DNA from: Epiperipatus broadwayi
Lineage: Eukaryota > Onychophora > Udeonychophora > Euonychophora > Peripatidae
DNA: 64,000 nt
Direction: 5' to 3'
NCBI GenBank assembly: GCA_028023455.1
Contig: JAQFVV010012396.1
Coordinates: forward strand, 21,328,750-21,392,749
Shown: positions 1 to 10,411 of the stretch, in pieces
How positions within the stretch are numbered: position 1 is the first letter of the stretch
Layout of the letters: each line of letters begins with the position of its first letter
Notes under the pieces: generated by a model
Told to the model about the DNA's origin: nothing
The model's database searches: none
The model's input: the letters and a program-made list of their open reading frames with translations, nothing else
Position numbers and translations under genes: made by a program

Positions 1-1326
1 TTTTTATATTTTGCTTCCGGTCGTTAGCCCATGTCACTAGCTCAGTGGAATAGCAGAGATTAAATAATATAATATCTTATCTAATTATATTTCAATATTA
101 AAAAAAAAAAAAAAAAAGCCACTGCCAGTAATTAATGTACAAACATTTATTTATGCACATATATATAAGATTTAAAATTATTTTAGTATTAGTTTTACAT
201 TTCAAAATTTAACCTACATTTTTAACTTTGATTTTTGACTTTAATTTACCTTTAATTACTATTATATTCTAATTTTACATTTTAATTAAGTTCGCACATA
301 TAAATTTATGAAAGCTTGTTTATAATGTTGACTATAGATCGGTTACATAGATTTCACAGTCAAAAACATTTCAAAAGAAACATAAACGATCAAAATACAA
401 AATTATTAATTACTGACAATTGCGGAGGGAAATTTATATGTAACCCAATAGTATTCACCATAAGATACTTGCATTGTCACCAATAACTTAAAAGACATCC
501 GAATAAATACATTTTAGATACTCACCGTAAGGTATCATTATTTATCGAATGTCTATATATTTTGATCAAATATGAAAACCCAAAACATACTTAACCGATA
601 ACCAATCTATGCAAGCGTCTATAAACAACTTAAATTTAATGCATTTTTATTTAGGGTCAAGTATGAATAGACCACATAGATTTGCATTTGAAAATAAAAT
701 ATTCTATCCCTATTTAACCTTAGGCTAAAATTCGCAGTCAAACTGGCATCAATTCATCTGATACATCGATGTATTCAATGTAATACGGAATACGGCAGCA
801 CCAAAAAGATTAAGAGAAAATATTGACTTTCATTAGATAGGAATATTACTTCTATCCAACGAGAACAATAAAAAAAAAACTCCATAGAAAGAAACTGCGC
901 TCTGCGTCTTATAATTCCTTCCATAGGCAAAATGGGAGAGTGCAGTGTATGAAGCGATTCTGCCAGTAGCAAATCTCCGACTACATCTACTAACTACATC
1001 AATATATCCAATCCATTGACCCAATCTAACAATGACACAAATAACCTAAGATTACCCTCCCCTAATATAACTTTACAAATCTATACAGCCATTCACGCCC
1101 GACTTAAGTTTAACATTTATATAATTAATTTAACGAAAAACAAAAAAATCATGATAAAAACTTAAAGAATAAAAAAAATGGAAATGATTTTACATAAATA
1201 AGAAAAAAAATACATCAAATAACACTATTAATAAAGAATTTAGTTTGGTCAGATAGGATCATATTGCAATCATTTAAATATAGAAAATTTTAATTTAATG
1301 TTCATTATTTATAAAGTTCTTACGGT
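1..1326. other. AT-rich intergenic DNA, no gene seen
   Basis: No supportable coding region. The first 60 bases contain a tRNA A-box-like string (tagctcagtgg, 38-48) and an 18-base A run follows at 100-117, so the left edge may hold the end of a tRNA-derived SINE cut by the window; no B box is visible. Confidence 0.4.
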
Positions 1327-1581
1327 TTAAAACAGTTCTTCTTTATCCGTTGCTTGCCGTGAACGTGAATTCCCACGCCGTCCTAAGATTGGTATCCATT
1401 TAACCATTGTTTTATTTATTCATTCGGAGGTTTTTTTAGTTTAATTGGTCCTCACTGTAGGAAACGATAGTTCATTTCTCATTTCTTTAACAGCTGAAAG
1501 AATTGACAGTGCGTCTGTCAATTCCTTCACCTCCAACTCCGTACTACTACATATAGTCACATTGTAATAATCAATTTCCAG
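1327..1581 (-). other. GC-richer island with two short open frames
   Basis: This stretch is clearly less AT-rich than its surroundings. On the minus strand it holds a 46-residue open frame (1581 to 1441) whose middle reads TELEVKELTDALSILSAVKE, helix-forming and acidic/hydrophobic, and a 26-residue frame from an ATG at 1407 to a stop at 1327 that is arginine-rich (GRRGNSRSRQ). A GTAAG donor-like string lies just past the second frame. I recognise no family. It could be a pair of exons, or a fossil of a retroelement ORF1; the open frames are short enough to be chance in GC-richer DNA. Confidence 0.25.
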
Positions 1582-3735
1582 TCACTAATTAATAATTTCC
1601 AAATTTTCCTTTTATACGTATTCGAAGGATTGACTTGGCATTATGTCATCGATGTGATGATCCTTTCGCTGAGGTCCGATTTCCTGATGGATTTCTTTCA
1701 TTGGCTATTTGTTTCTATTGTTTTCCTATCTGACCGATGTTTTTACATTTAAATGCCCAAGGCTGGTTTACATTTGACTAATTAAATTTATCATTTCCAT
1801 TTCTGATTAATTAACCTGTTTTCCAAATCAAAGATATATTTTTATCTCTAAATCTTTTTAAGTTTTTGTTTTTAAAATACCTTTTCTATTTTTAATAGTT
1901 TTATTTTAATAATTTTTTTTATCTGTGCGATTTAATATATACGAGTTTAAGATGATATTTAATTTCAATTTTTAATTCTTAAAGAAAATTTTTAAATGCG
2001 AACTTCTTATTTTAACTTGTTTAATAATAAAACACAAAGTAACGTCATCTGTGCTCGTTACAATAGTAAAACATAGTAATTGTAATCCTATGTACTTTAT
2101 TATATGTATAAATTACATGAAATATTAAATGAACAGTGGTGGAAAAATGGCTATAAAGATGTTAATAATATCAACATATTGTAAATGCTGGACAAGTCTT
2201 ATTTTGTAAATTATGTGTTGGGCAATTGAAGCATAGCTCTGCATTTTCTGCCAGCTCTGTTTGACTCGATCTGTAACCATTTTCCATGTACACAAATAGC
2301 TATACAAGTACACACAGTGGCGAGTTATGTAATTTTTACCAGTAAACAAACATTGAAACAACATTCAAAAGCATTATATATATATATATAATTGCATTTG
2401 TGATTTTTAATTAATTTTTCCTTTGACCTGCCAATCGATCCCCTAGCTCAAATCGAACCCAAATAATGTTACATCGACCTCCAGGGTACGATATCGATCC
2501 CTTTGGAGACCCCTGGTCTACATGAAGCAAACAAAATTACTTTGTTCACTTTAATAGAGAACCATTGAGCTCAGCATGAGTTAATTTAGAGTTTGAACAT
2601 CACTTGATATCCAAAGCACCTCATTAGATTATAAATAATTAATAAAACAATATCAACTAAGATTTAATTTACATCAGGTGAAATTTTATTTAATAGTACA
2701 CAAGAATTTAAACATATACAACAAAATTCGGAATTTTGCTTTAAATGAGAAAATATATATGCTAATGACGTTTTTTTAATGTCAACTCAACTGAAGACCT
2801 GAAGTATACTGTCTATTCATGGTGTTGTTGTTTTTTTAAAAAAAAAAACTTTTATTTACTTTTTAGCAAACAAACTATAATTATCTTTTTAATTATTGAT
2901 TATAGATTGAAAATCAATTTTAATTAGAAACACAGTTTAATTTTTAATGTAATATTAATGTACTTCCTTTCAGTGATAATACTTCCTAAGACACACACAA
3001 AAAATTTTTCCAATTTAATTTTATATTAGTTTCCTGTTTATAATCAAAGGAAATATCCTAAGGGCTATATATATACTAAGAGATAATATCTCAATATGCA
3101 ATCTTTTAAAAGTATTCTTTGAAAAAATACCATATGAAATATTTCTTATACATATTTGAATATGTGTGAGATGGTATAAATAAAATATATAAGTATATCA
3201 TTTTCTATGGGATATAATGTTGTGTAATGCAGTGACAGAGATATAGAAAAGATACTGGATATGGTGATATATCTCAATTTGATCTGTTGAACTAAAACAA
3301 CCTCAACTTGCCTAGTATATCTCAAATTTGTTCTAACAGTTAACAATATGATTAATAAAACCATTGTTATTATTAACGTAAGGAAGATTGAATTTTTTCT
3401 CATTTGTTGACTTCATATAAAAAAATAATTTAGACCAACATAATTTGGTGCAATGATAATGTAACATATTGTGGAGCTCAAGATTTCTGAGTCCTAATAC
3501 AACTCTACAAATCTTCATGATCATACATCCTACAAACTCCTAATTAATTTTTATTTGTTAATTAATTTTTTATAAAATGAAATTTTATTTCTTTCTTTAA
3601 TTTTTGAGATATTTGAAGACAATTCAAATGATAATGTCTTTCTAAAAAGGCAATAATAGATTGAGATTTTCTTAAAAATTTTAATATAAACTTCTTCTTC
3701 TTTTTCTATCTTTTCAAATGTATTATCAAATTTAT
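1582..3735. other. AT-rich intergenic DNA
   Basis: No gene seen. There is a short (TA)n run near 2375-2392. A less AT-rich patch at 2430-2520 ends in gacccctg (2508-2515), which resembles the terminal bases of hAT elements, but I found no partner end. The open frames here are low-complexity and unsupported. Confidence 0.5.
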
Positions 3736-3828
3736 AAAGTCAAAAAACTTCACATAAATATATCGGAGAGACTTTCTTTTCAAAAATTTATTGATATACA
3801 TTATATAAACTACATAAATAAAATATAA

Positions 3829-3880
3829 ATATCCAACGTTTGGTCCATTTTTCAATAATATTATGGACTTTATCAAGGTT
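3829..3880 (-). ncRNA. Degenerate hammerhead-like motif, PLE-1 left copy
   Basis: On the minus strand the tail reads TTGATAAAGTCC, then about 18 A/T-rich bases, then GGACCAAACG. GTCC/GGAC form the stem II closing pairs expected of a hammerhead. The core differs from CTGATGA...GAAAC; here the GAAA box is also altered (CCAAAC, versus CGAAAC in the right copy). Hammerhead ribozymes are known in PLE tails. This copy is probably inactive. Confidence 0.4.
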
Positions 3881-4114
3881 CTATAAAACAGAGAAAAAAC
3901 AACATTAAAGATAATAAAAAAAAAAAGAAAATAAAAAGAAAACTAAAATAAAATAATAAAATAAAAATAAAATAAAATACCTATAAACCAAAAAAATGGA
4001 AAAATTGTATAACATAACATCTACTTACAAAGTGAGAAAAATTTTTTAACACCAAAAAGAAAAAATATTCACATAAAAACAGTCAATTCTTTTTCTTTTG
4101 TATAAATATATAAA

Positions 4115-4453
4115 CTACCTTAACATTTTATTTAAACTAGGATTTAAATGCTCTATATAAATACTCTCTTTGTTAAATCTTTCAAAGTAATTACCAATAC
4201 ATTCCAAAGGTCGAATTTCATAGTCTTTATGTCCTGTTTCCAATTTATGACAAAAGATAGCAGATTTCTTATCAATCATATGCTGATATAGTCTGATCTT
4301 TAATTTATTCTTGCTTGTTCCAATATAGAATACATTGTTTTTACAATTCAAACATTTAATTAAATACACTGAATTCATAGCTTCAAGCATATTAAATTCT
4401 TTATGATTAATCAAAGATCTTAAAGTTCTCTTCTTTTTGTATACAGGTTTCAT
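4115..4453 (-). CDS. GIY-YIG endonuclease domain of PLE-1 (left copy)
   Basis: A 112-residue open frame on the minus strand encoding the endonuclease that nicks target DNA for PLE insertion. Visible motifs, in order: a basic linker (KKKRTLRSLIN, ~7-17), the GIY-type strand NSVYLIKCLNC (~27-37) with a cysteine pair typical of PLE endonucleases, the YIG motif FYIGTSKNKL (~42-51), the conserved arginine region (KIRLYQHM, ~52-59), then the glutamate and asparagine motif ESIYIEHLNPSLN near the C-terminus. The ATG lies two bases after the stop of the upstream RT frame, in another frame, so it is either separately translated or split from the RT by an old frameshift. It is the better preserved of the two PLE-1 endonuclease copies, because the right copy has lost the linker. 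Confidence 0.8.
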   Translation of the reverse strand: MKPVYKKKRTLRSLINHKEFNMLEAMNSVYLIKCLNCKNNVFYIGTSKNKLKIRLYQHMIDKKSAIFCHKLETGHKDYEIRPLECIGNYFERFNKESIYIEHLNPSLNKMLR

Positions 4454-4455
4454 AT

Positions 4456-5131
4456 TTATACAGTGTCTTTTATTAATTTTAATAATTCATTTAATTTTAA
4501 AAATACAAATTTAGATAACTTAAAACCAATATAAATATTATTATCTATAAAAAAAATTTTATTTTCGTCTTTATTACCATCATGTTCTTTAATTGTTTCA
4601 ATATTTATATTTTTATTTTTATAAACATTCATACAAATACTATTTCTAATTTTATTCAAATTTTTTGTAGAAAACAAATAATTTACAATTCTATATGGAT
4701 ATTCATTTATTATACATTCCTTTTTTATACAATTTAATTCTTTATCTAAACTATAATCATTTGAACATAATTTAAATGCTCTCATTATTCTATTGTTTAT
4801 GATATTAACTTTGCATTTAAAATCAATATCAGAATTCCAGTTTGTTAAAATCCCAGTATACATTTTTTTTCTATAAACCTCAGTCTCTATTCTAATTCTA
4901 TTATTTTTATAAAATTTATAAATCTTTACATCCATATATTCAATACTATTATTATTTTCTTTTTCCAAAGTAAACCTAATGTTTTCTATTCTATTATTAA
5001 TAAAATTCCAAAACTTAAATGATTTATTCATATTACCATTAAATATCATGAAATAATCATCTACATAACGTACATAAAACATAGGTTTATGACAAACACT
5101 AAAAAAACTTTTTTCAAAATTGCACATATAA
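4456..5131 (-). pseudogene. PLE-1 reverse transcriptase, 3' half (left copy)
   Basis: Minus-strand open frame beginning inside the RT at the dimer junction. It carries FYVRYVDDYFMIF, the YVDD catalytic motif C, then the EYMDVKIYKFY motif that follows it in PLE RTs, then a thumb/linker region (INNRIMRAFKLCSNDYSLDKEL, quoted in part) and ends in KDTV-stop at 4456. Fingers and motifs A and B are missing, so it cannot make a working RT alone. The frame nominally continues to 5211, but the part beyond about 5131 comes from reading the other copy backwards and is not RT. The frame itself is intact over about 225 codons. Confidence 0.82.
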
Positions 5132-5140
5132 AATATTAAA

Positions 5141-5968
5141 ATGGATATTTCTTTGTTGCATGACATTCTTATGTTATGTTGTAAGGATTTATTTTTTAAA
5201 TTCGGTGACAAATATTATAAACAGATAAAAGGGTTAAATATGGGGAATTGTTTAAGTGGATTTTTAGCAGATATTTATATGTGCAATTTTGAAAAAAGTT
5301 TTTTTAGTGTTTGTCATAAACCTATGTTTTATGTACATTATGTAGATGATTATTTCATGATATTTAATGGTAATATGAATAAATCATTTAAGTTTTGGAA
5401 TTTTATTAATAATAGAATAGAAAACATTAGGTTTACTTTGGAAAAAGAAAATAATAATAGTATTGAATATATGGATGTAAAGATTTATAAATTTTATAAA
5501 AAATAATAGAATTAGAATAGAGACTGAGGTTTATAGAAAAAAAAATGTATATTGGGATTTTAACAAACTGGAATTCTGATATTGATTTTAAATGCAAAGT
5601 TAATATCATAAACAATAGAATAATGAGAGCATTTAAATTATGTTCAAATGAATATAGTTTAGATAAAGAATTAAATTGTATAAAAAAGGAATGTATAATA
5701 AATGAATATCCATATAGAATTGTAAATTATTTGTTTTCTACAAAAAATTTGAATAAAATTAGAAATAGTATTTGTATGAATGTTTATAAAAATAAAAATA
5801 TAAATATTGAAACAATTAAAGAACATGATGGTAATAAAGATGAAAATAAAATTTTTTTATAGATAATAATATTTATATTGGTTTTAAGTTATCTAAATTT
5901 GTATTTTTAAAATTAAATGAATTATTAAATAAAATTAATAAAAGATACTGTATAAATATGAAACCTGT
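5141..5968 (+). pseudogene. PLE-1 reverse transcriptase fragment (right copy)
   Basis: Starts upstream of the left copy's truncation and includes motif B (YKQIKGLNMGNCLSGFLADI, roughly residues 26-45) and motif C (YVHYVDDYFMIF). The frame breaks at about 5506, where an A-run indel gives a stop after FYKK, resumes at 5545-5862 through the thumb region (NSDIDFKCKVNIINNRIMRA), and breaks again at about 5856 because a T run has seven bases where the left copy has eight. Comparison with the left copy shows the indels are recent, private mutations. Not functional. Confidence 0.82.
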
Positions 5969-5969
5969 A

Positions 5970-6051
5970 TACAAAAAGAAGAGAATGCTTGAAGCTATGA
6001 ATTCAGTGTATACAAAAAGAAGAGAATGCTTGAAGCTATGAATTCAGTGTA
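5970..6051 (+). repeat. 41-bp tandem duplication with linker deletion
   Basis: Two exact 41-base units (5970-6010 and 6011-6051) cover the start of the GIY-YIG reading frame. Compared with the left copy, about 35 bases that encode the linker (LRSLINHKEFN) are missing from each unit, so a deletion came first and the duplication followed. Confidence 0.85.
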
Positions 6052-6301
6052 TTTAATTAAATGTTTGAATTGTAAAAACAATGTATTCTATATTGGAACA
6101 AGCAAGAATAAATTAAAGACCAGACTATATCAGCATATGATTGATAAGAAATCTGCTATCTTTTGTCATAAATTGGAAACAGGACATAAAGACTATGAAA
6201 TTCGACCTTTGGAATGTATTGGTAATTACTTTGAAAGATTTAACAAAGAGAGTATTTATATAGAACATTTAAATCCTAGTTTAAATAAAATGTTAAAGTA
6301 G
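6026..6301 (+). pseudogene. GIY-YIG endonuclease domain of PLE-1 (right copy)
   Basis: 91-residue frame starting MLEAMNSVYLIKCLNC and nearly identical to the left copy: GIY strand SVYLIKC, YIG motif FYIGTSKNKL, the arginine (KTRLYQHM; left copy KIRLYQHM), and the glutamate/asparagine motif ESIYIEHLNPSLN. The domain core is complete, but the N-terminal linker is deleted and the first codons fall inside the 41-bp duplication, so it is uncoupled from the RT. Called a pseudogene because of the broken context rather than any damage to the catalytic motifs. Confidence 0.75.
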
Positions 6302-6544
6302 TTTATATATTTATACAAAAGAAAAAGAATTGACTGTTTTTATGTGAATATTTTTTCTTTTTGGTGTTAAAAAATTTTTCTCACTTTGTAAGGAGATGTT
6401 ATGTTATACAATTTTTCCATTTTTTTGGTTTATAGGTATTTTATTTTATTTTTATTTTATTATTTTATTTTTTATTTTATTTTTATTTTTATTTTCTTAT
6501 TTTTTTTATTTTTATTATCTTTAATGTTGTTTTTTCTCTGTTTT

Positions 6545-6600
6545 ATAGAACCTTGATAAAGTCCATAATATTATTGAAAAATGGACGAAACGTTGGATAT
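6545..6600 (+). ncRNA. Degenerate hammerhead-like motif, PLE-1 right copy
   Basis: The tail reads TTGATAAAGTCC (about 6553-6564), an A/T-rich loop, then GGACGAAACG (6583-6592). The strings GTCC...GGACGAAAC are the stem II pairs and GAAAC box of a hammerhead ribozyme; the 5' core is TTGATAA where CTGATGA is expected. PLEs are known to carry minimal hammerheads in their tails. Cleavage activity is doubtful with two core changes. Confidence 0.45.
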
Positions 6601-6700
6601 TTATATTTTATTTATGTAGTTTATATAATGTATATCAATAAATTTTTTGAAAAGAAAGTCTCTCCGATATATTTAAGTGAAGTTTTTTGACTTTAAAAAT

Positions 6701-7338
6701 TTTAATGGCATAAATATCAAGTTTGTAATAAACAATTATTTAAACATGCTTATACTCTCACAAAAGTATTAATTGTAGTTTACAAAGTAGTCACATTAGA
6801 TTATCATCTGCATTTTGTTCACAGGAATGGCTTTTTAAGAGCTATATCAAGTTTAATTTTTTTAATTCAATTGATCAAATTAAAATTGTATTTTGTATGA
6901 TTTAATTGAGAATCCTTTAACTTTTAAATCTGACACTGCACAAAAAATATATATTGTAATGATAAAAATAAATGAATGCAATGTGGCATGAAAGTGTATT
7001 CTAACCTACAAAATTGTGTATGTTAATTATTAATGATGAATGCCATGCAAGCTAGGTTGTTTACTTACAACAATATAGATGCCACTTCATTTACCAATTA
7101 TCATGACCTTACAACCTGTAGTAAATATGCAAGTACATGACATAAATATTTAAAGTTTAATGTTAAAATTTTACAATAAGAGTAACACAATCAATAGATG
7201 CAGCAAACCAAATCAACACCCATCATTGACAGATTTTGCTTAACTTCAAGTAGAAACATAAATATAGATTTGAAATTAAGAATACCCTGGCAATTGATGA
7301 TGATACTAATTTTATTATACATAATATACAATATGAAT
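6701..7338. other. AT-rich intergenic DNA
   Basis: No gene, element end or repeat recognised between the PLE-1 dimer and the 370-bp array. Confidence 0.5.
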
Positions 7339-7800
7339 ATAAATTGATAAAAAATCAAGTCAGATGACCTAATTTTAATAAAGCTCGTATTTACAAATGT
7401 TATATATAGAGTAAGTTAAAAACAAACTCTTAACAAGCTTCAAAAATACCCTCAACCTCAGACCGCGGTTTCTGCCTCTAGCGTCATCCGTGAGGTGCTA
7501 GGGAATAAAAATACTAGAACTAATCTAGCATTTTATCAATGCCTAACTATTGAGAAGAAAATCTGAAACTTTCGGACATTTAAATGTCCAAAAATCAAGC
7601 TATCTAACTCAAATAGCATTATGGGACTGAACCAAATTCAGATACATCATATATTAATAGCTCTAGCAATATAAAATCGCCAAAGCCTTAATAGCAAAAA
7701 ACTAAAATTAAATTAATAAAAAATCAAGTCAGATGACCTAATTTTAATAAAGCTTGTATTTACAAATGTTATATATAGAGGAAGTTAAAAAACAAACTCT
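7339..7800 (-). repeat. 370-bp tandem array, reverse-oriented part
   Basis: About 1.25 units of a ~370-bp repeat in reverse orientation: the string attgataaaaaatcaagtc near 7343 recurs near 7712. Each unit has a GC-rich core around the palindrome accgcggt, followed by an AT-rich body. The array flips to forward orientation at 7800/7801. Confidence 0.85.
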
Positions 7801-8632
7801 CACTGACGACGCTAGAGGCAGAAACCGCGGTCTCAGGTTGAGGGTATTTTTGAAGCTTGTTAAGAGTTTGTTTTTAACTTACTCTATATATAACATTTGT
7901 AAATATGAGCTTTATTAAAATTAGGTCATCTGACTTGATTTTTTATCAATTTAATTTTAGTTTTTTGCTATTAAGGCTTTGGCGATTTTATATTGCTAGA
8001 GCTATTAATATATGGTGTATCTGAATTTGGTTCAGTCCCATACTGTTATTTGAGTTAGATAGCTGGATTTTTGGACATTTAAATGTCTGAAAGTTTCAGA
8101 TTTTCTTCTCAATAGGTAGGCATTGATAAAATGCTAGATTAGTTCTAGTATTTTTATTCCTTAGCACCTCACTGATGACGCTAGAGGCAGAAACCGCGGT
8201 CTGAGGTTGAGGGTATTTTTGAAGCTTGTTAAGAGTTTGTTTTTAACTTACTCTATGTATAACATTTGTAAATATGAGCTTTATTAAAATTAGGTCATCT
8301 GACTTGATTTTTTATCAATTTAATTTTAATTTTTTGCTAATAATGCTTTGGCGATTTTATATTGCTAGAGCTATTAATATATGGTGTATCTGAATTTGAT
8401 TCAGTCCCATACTGCTATTTGAGTTAGATAGCTGGATTTTTGGACATTTAAATGTCTGAAAGTTTCAGATTTTCTTCTCAATAGTTAGGCATTGATAAAA
8501 TGCTAGATTAGTTCTAGTATTTTTTTCCCCTAGCACCTCACTGATGATGCTAGAGGCAGAAACTGCGGTCTGAGGTTGAGGGTATTTTTGAAGCTTGTTA
8601 AGAGTTTGTTTTTAACTTACTCTATATATAAA
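7801..8632 (+). repeat. 370-bp tandem array, forward part
   Basis: Just over two forward units. The GC-rich core motif cactga(c/t)ga(c/t)gctagaggc starts at 7801, 8169 and 8539, giving a period of 368-370. Units differ by scattered substitutions, including loss of one CpG in the third core (aactgcgg for accgcgg). The unit is related to the terminal-inverted-repeat element at 55.5 kb. No coding potential. Confidence 0.87.
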
Positions 8633-8789
8633 ATATGAATATAATAATTAAAATATGAAAAATAATAAATTAATACTTATACACTATTTCTTTATTTTCA
8701 AAAATAAATTTTATAACCTCAAAAATTATTTCACTTATGTTAAAATATAAAGTTATATAATATTATAAAATAATATTATTTCAAGTCTT

Positions 8790-9067
8790 TCTAGATTACT
8801 AGACAAGGATCAAACCTGATCCATGTATGTTATGATGTTTGTAAAACTTTCCGCCTGTAATTCTATATATATATGTATTCTTGTGTGTGTATATATATAT
8901 CTGGGCCACTCTAATATTTATAATAGAACATTTTAATAGAAAATTAATACTTTAATAATTTATTTACTGGCCTAAAATTTAAATGTAGATAAAATGGCAG
9001 ATGGAAAGTTTTACAAACATTGTAACATGCATAAATCAGGTTTGATACTTGTCTAGTAATCTAAAAA
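8790..9067. repeat. Foldback / MITE-like inverted repeat
   Basis: Imperfect arms of about 60 bases (about 8790-8855 and 9000-9067), each containing attactagacaag and tttgtaaaactttcc in opposite orientation, separated by ~145 bases of AT-rich DNA with (TA)n and (TG)n. No internal gene. Probably a non-autonomous DNA transposon; I could not fix a target duplication. Confidence 0.65.
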
Positions 9068-9654
9068 ATTGTGAAGTGTGGATCTGGCCTACAGATCCAT
9101 CTGCTTCATTTCCCTCTATTTACAATATAAAAAAAATAACCAAAAAAAATGTCAGCTTGCATCAGGTAGACACAGAAACATCCAAGTTTGAAGTGCTTTG
9201 TTCTACCTCATTTATTTTTTTTTGTCTTCTATTTTCCCCATACTTCTTATTTACTCTTCTACCTAACATTTCTAGACAATTTGGATTATTCAGGATCATT
9301 TTTTCCTAATTCCTGTCCCTTGCCTAGTTCAGTCCCATTTTAATTTGCCCAATCCCCAAGGTCCCACATCTAATCTACTTATGCCATGTCTATCCCGTTT
9401 TGTTCTGCCTTTCTTTTTTATTCATGTGCTTAATTTCCAGTGACCCTGCTACTTGCAAAAAAAAATTGTCACCCAGCTGTCCTCTGGTTCCTGAAACAAA
9501 CAAGACATATTAGATTATTATATGTACATATTTTTTGTTTAACATTTCTTTTACTTCATTGATTTATTTTTTTATCCTTTTAATACTTACTATTTGTACT
9601 ACCTGGGTTCAAAAATATTGCAGCAGCTATCAATGATCAACTTGTTAACAAAAT
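9068..9654. other. Intergenic DNA, slightly less AT-rich
   Basis: Pyrimidine-rich on the plus strand. An 86-residue open frame at 9049-9309 overlaps the foldback arm and is compositionally biased (many S, F, L); I do not support it as a gene. Confidence 0.45.
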
Positions 9655-10411
9655 TTATTTGAAGCACAAGTGCGTGTGCGGTGCAACTGCTCCCAAAAGC
9701 TGTTAATACAAATACAAATAGCTAACTAAAAATATTAAAACAGCTGAGAGCTTTCAAAGGATCTTGCCTTCATAATCATAGCTTGCTTATGTTTAAATTT
9801 ATGCAAATATGCTAATTCCATCTTTTTGATAGAGAAAAACACGTGTCCTTCCTGTTTATGGCATCGCTGTCGCGAGAGATAAATAAAGCCTCTTTGATCT
9901 TTCTTTTGAGGTCATGTCTCTCTCTACATACGATGGTAGGATTGTCCGGAATGCACTCATGGTGACTTGTGCACTGGTGCTGATAAAAAACTGAATAAGT
10001 GGAAGGATCGTTGCGAGCTCTATTGTACGAATACTTGTGTTGTGCCAGTCGTGTGGCCAAAGATGCTCTGCTTTCCCCATAATATGTGCCTTTGCAATAG
10101 TTATTTGGACAAGCAATGTTATATACTGTATGGGGGGTCTGTAACAGTGGAGTTTGATCTTTGGTATTGTTAATTAGATTGTTAGAATTTGGAGGGGTTC
10201 GAAAACAGAGCTGATATTTGTTGTTAAAGATGGAATGTAGTTTTTGTGTAAATTGGGTATGTATGGAAGTAATAATCTGGGTTTATCCTGTGTGGCATGA
10301 GAGTTGAGAGGTTTATTCTGAATGTGTGAGATTTTTTTGTCGATGATGGATTGCCTGAAGCCTAAATTCAGTAGATCATTTCTATATTCTGCTACATTTG
10401 TTTTTGCATCT
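9655..10411 (-). mobile_element. PLE-2 inverted, 5'-truncated copy
   Basis: Reverse-oriented copy of the 3' third of PLE-2: RT-to-endonuclease linker, GIY-YIG domain, and a 3' UTR with the tail string cttttgggagcagttgc, ending near 9660. It matches 12545-13300 of the full copy. Its 5' end abuts the forward partial copy at 10411/10412, giving a head-to-head junction like that in PLE-1. Confidence 0.86.
9812..10411 (-). pseudogene. PLE-2 linker and GIY-YIG fragment (inverted copy)
   Basis: Encodes the linker (from KTNVAEYRNDLLNLGFRQ) and a complete GIY-YIG domain: TVYNIACPNNYC (GIY strand plus cysteines), GTYYGESRASLATRLAQHK (YIG and arginine), and KIKEALFI (glutamate), ending at 9812. One base is missing near 10236 compared with the full copy, shifting the linker out of frame with the endonuclease. 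At the position where the full copy has a TGA this copy has an intact arginine codon (TTGGCCACACGACTG, minus strand near 10055), showing that stop is a private mutation there. Confidence 0.82.

Larger units (their letters stand above)
3736..5131 (-). mobile_element. PLE-1 left copy (Penelope-like retroelement, 5'-truncated)
   Basis: Left half of an inverted dimer. Read on the minus strand it runs from the reverse transcriptase YVDD region through the RT thumb, a GIY-YIG endonuclease, an A/T-rich 3' UTR with TAAAA-type tracts, and a hammerhead-like tail ending near 3736. It matches the plus-strand copy at about 5276-6695 almost base for base. Penelope-like elements (PLEs) combine an RT with a GIY-YIG endonuclease, are often 5'-truncated, and are known to occur in tandem and inverted arrangements. 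The 5' limit is the junction near 5131. Confidence 0.88.
5132..6700 (+). mobile_element. PLE-1 right copy (Penelope-like retroelement)
   Basis: Right half of the inverted dimer. It extends about 145 bases further 5' than the left copy, into RT motif B, and this extra piece (5132-5275) is the single-copy spacer of the palindrome. The body matches the left copy in reverse complement to about 6695, past the hammerhead-like tail. Differences are single-base indels that break the frame and a 41-bp tandem duplication at 5970-6051. The two copies are close in sequence, so the dimer is not very old relative to the divergence seen in other repeats here. Confidence 0.86.

Noticed and set aside
2440-2520. 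Possible hAT element end (gacccctg)
   Set aside because: No matching opposite end or target duplication in range.
7339-8632. CRISPR-like array
   Set aside because: Units are ~370 bp contiguous tandem repeats with no short repeat/spacer structure, and the DNA is eukaryotic.
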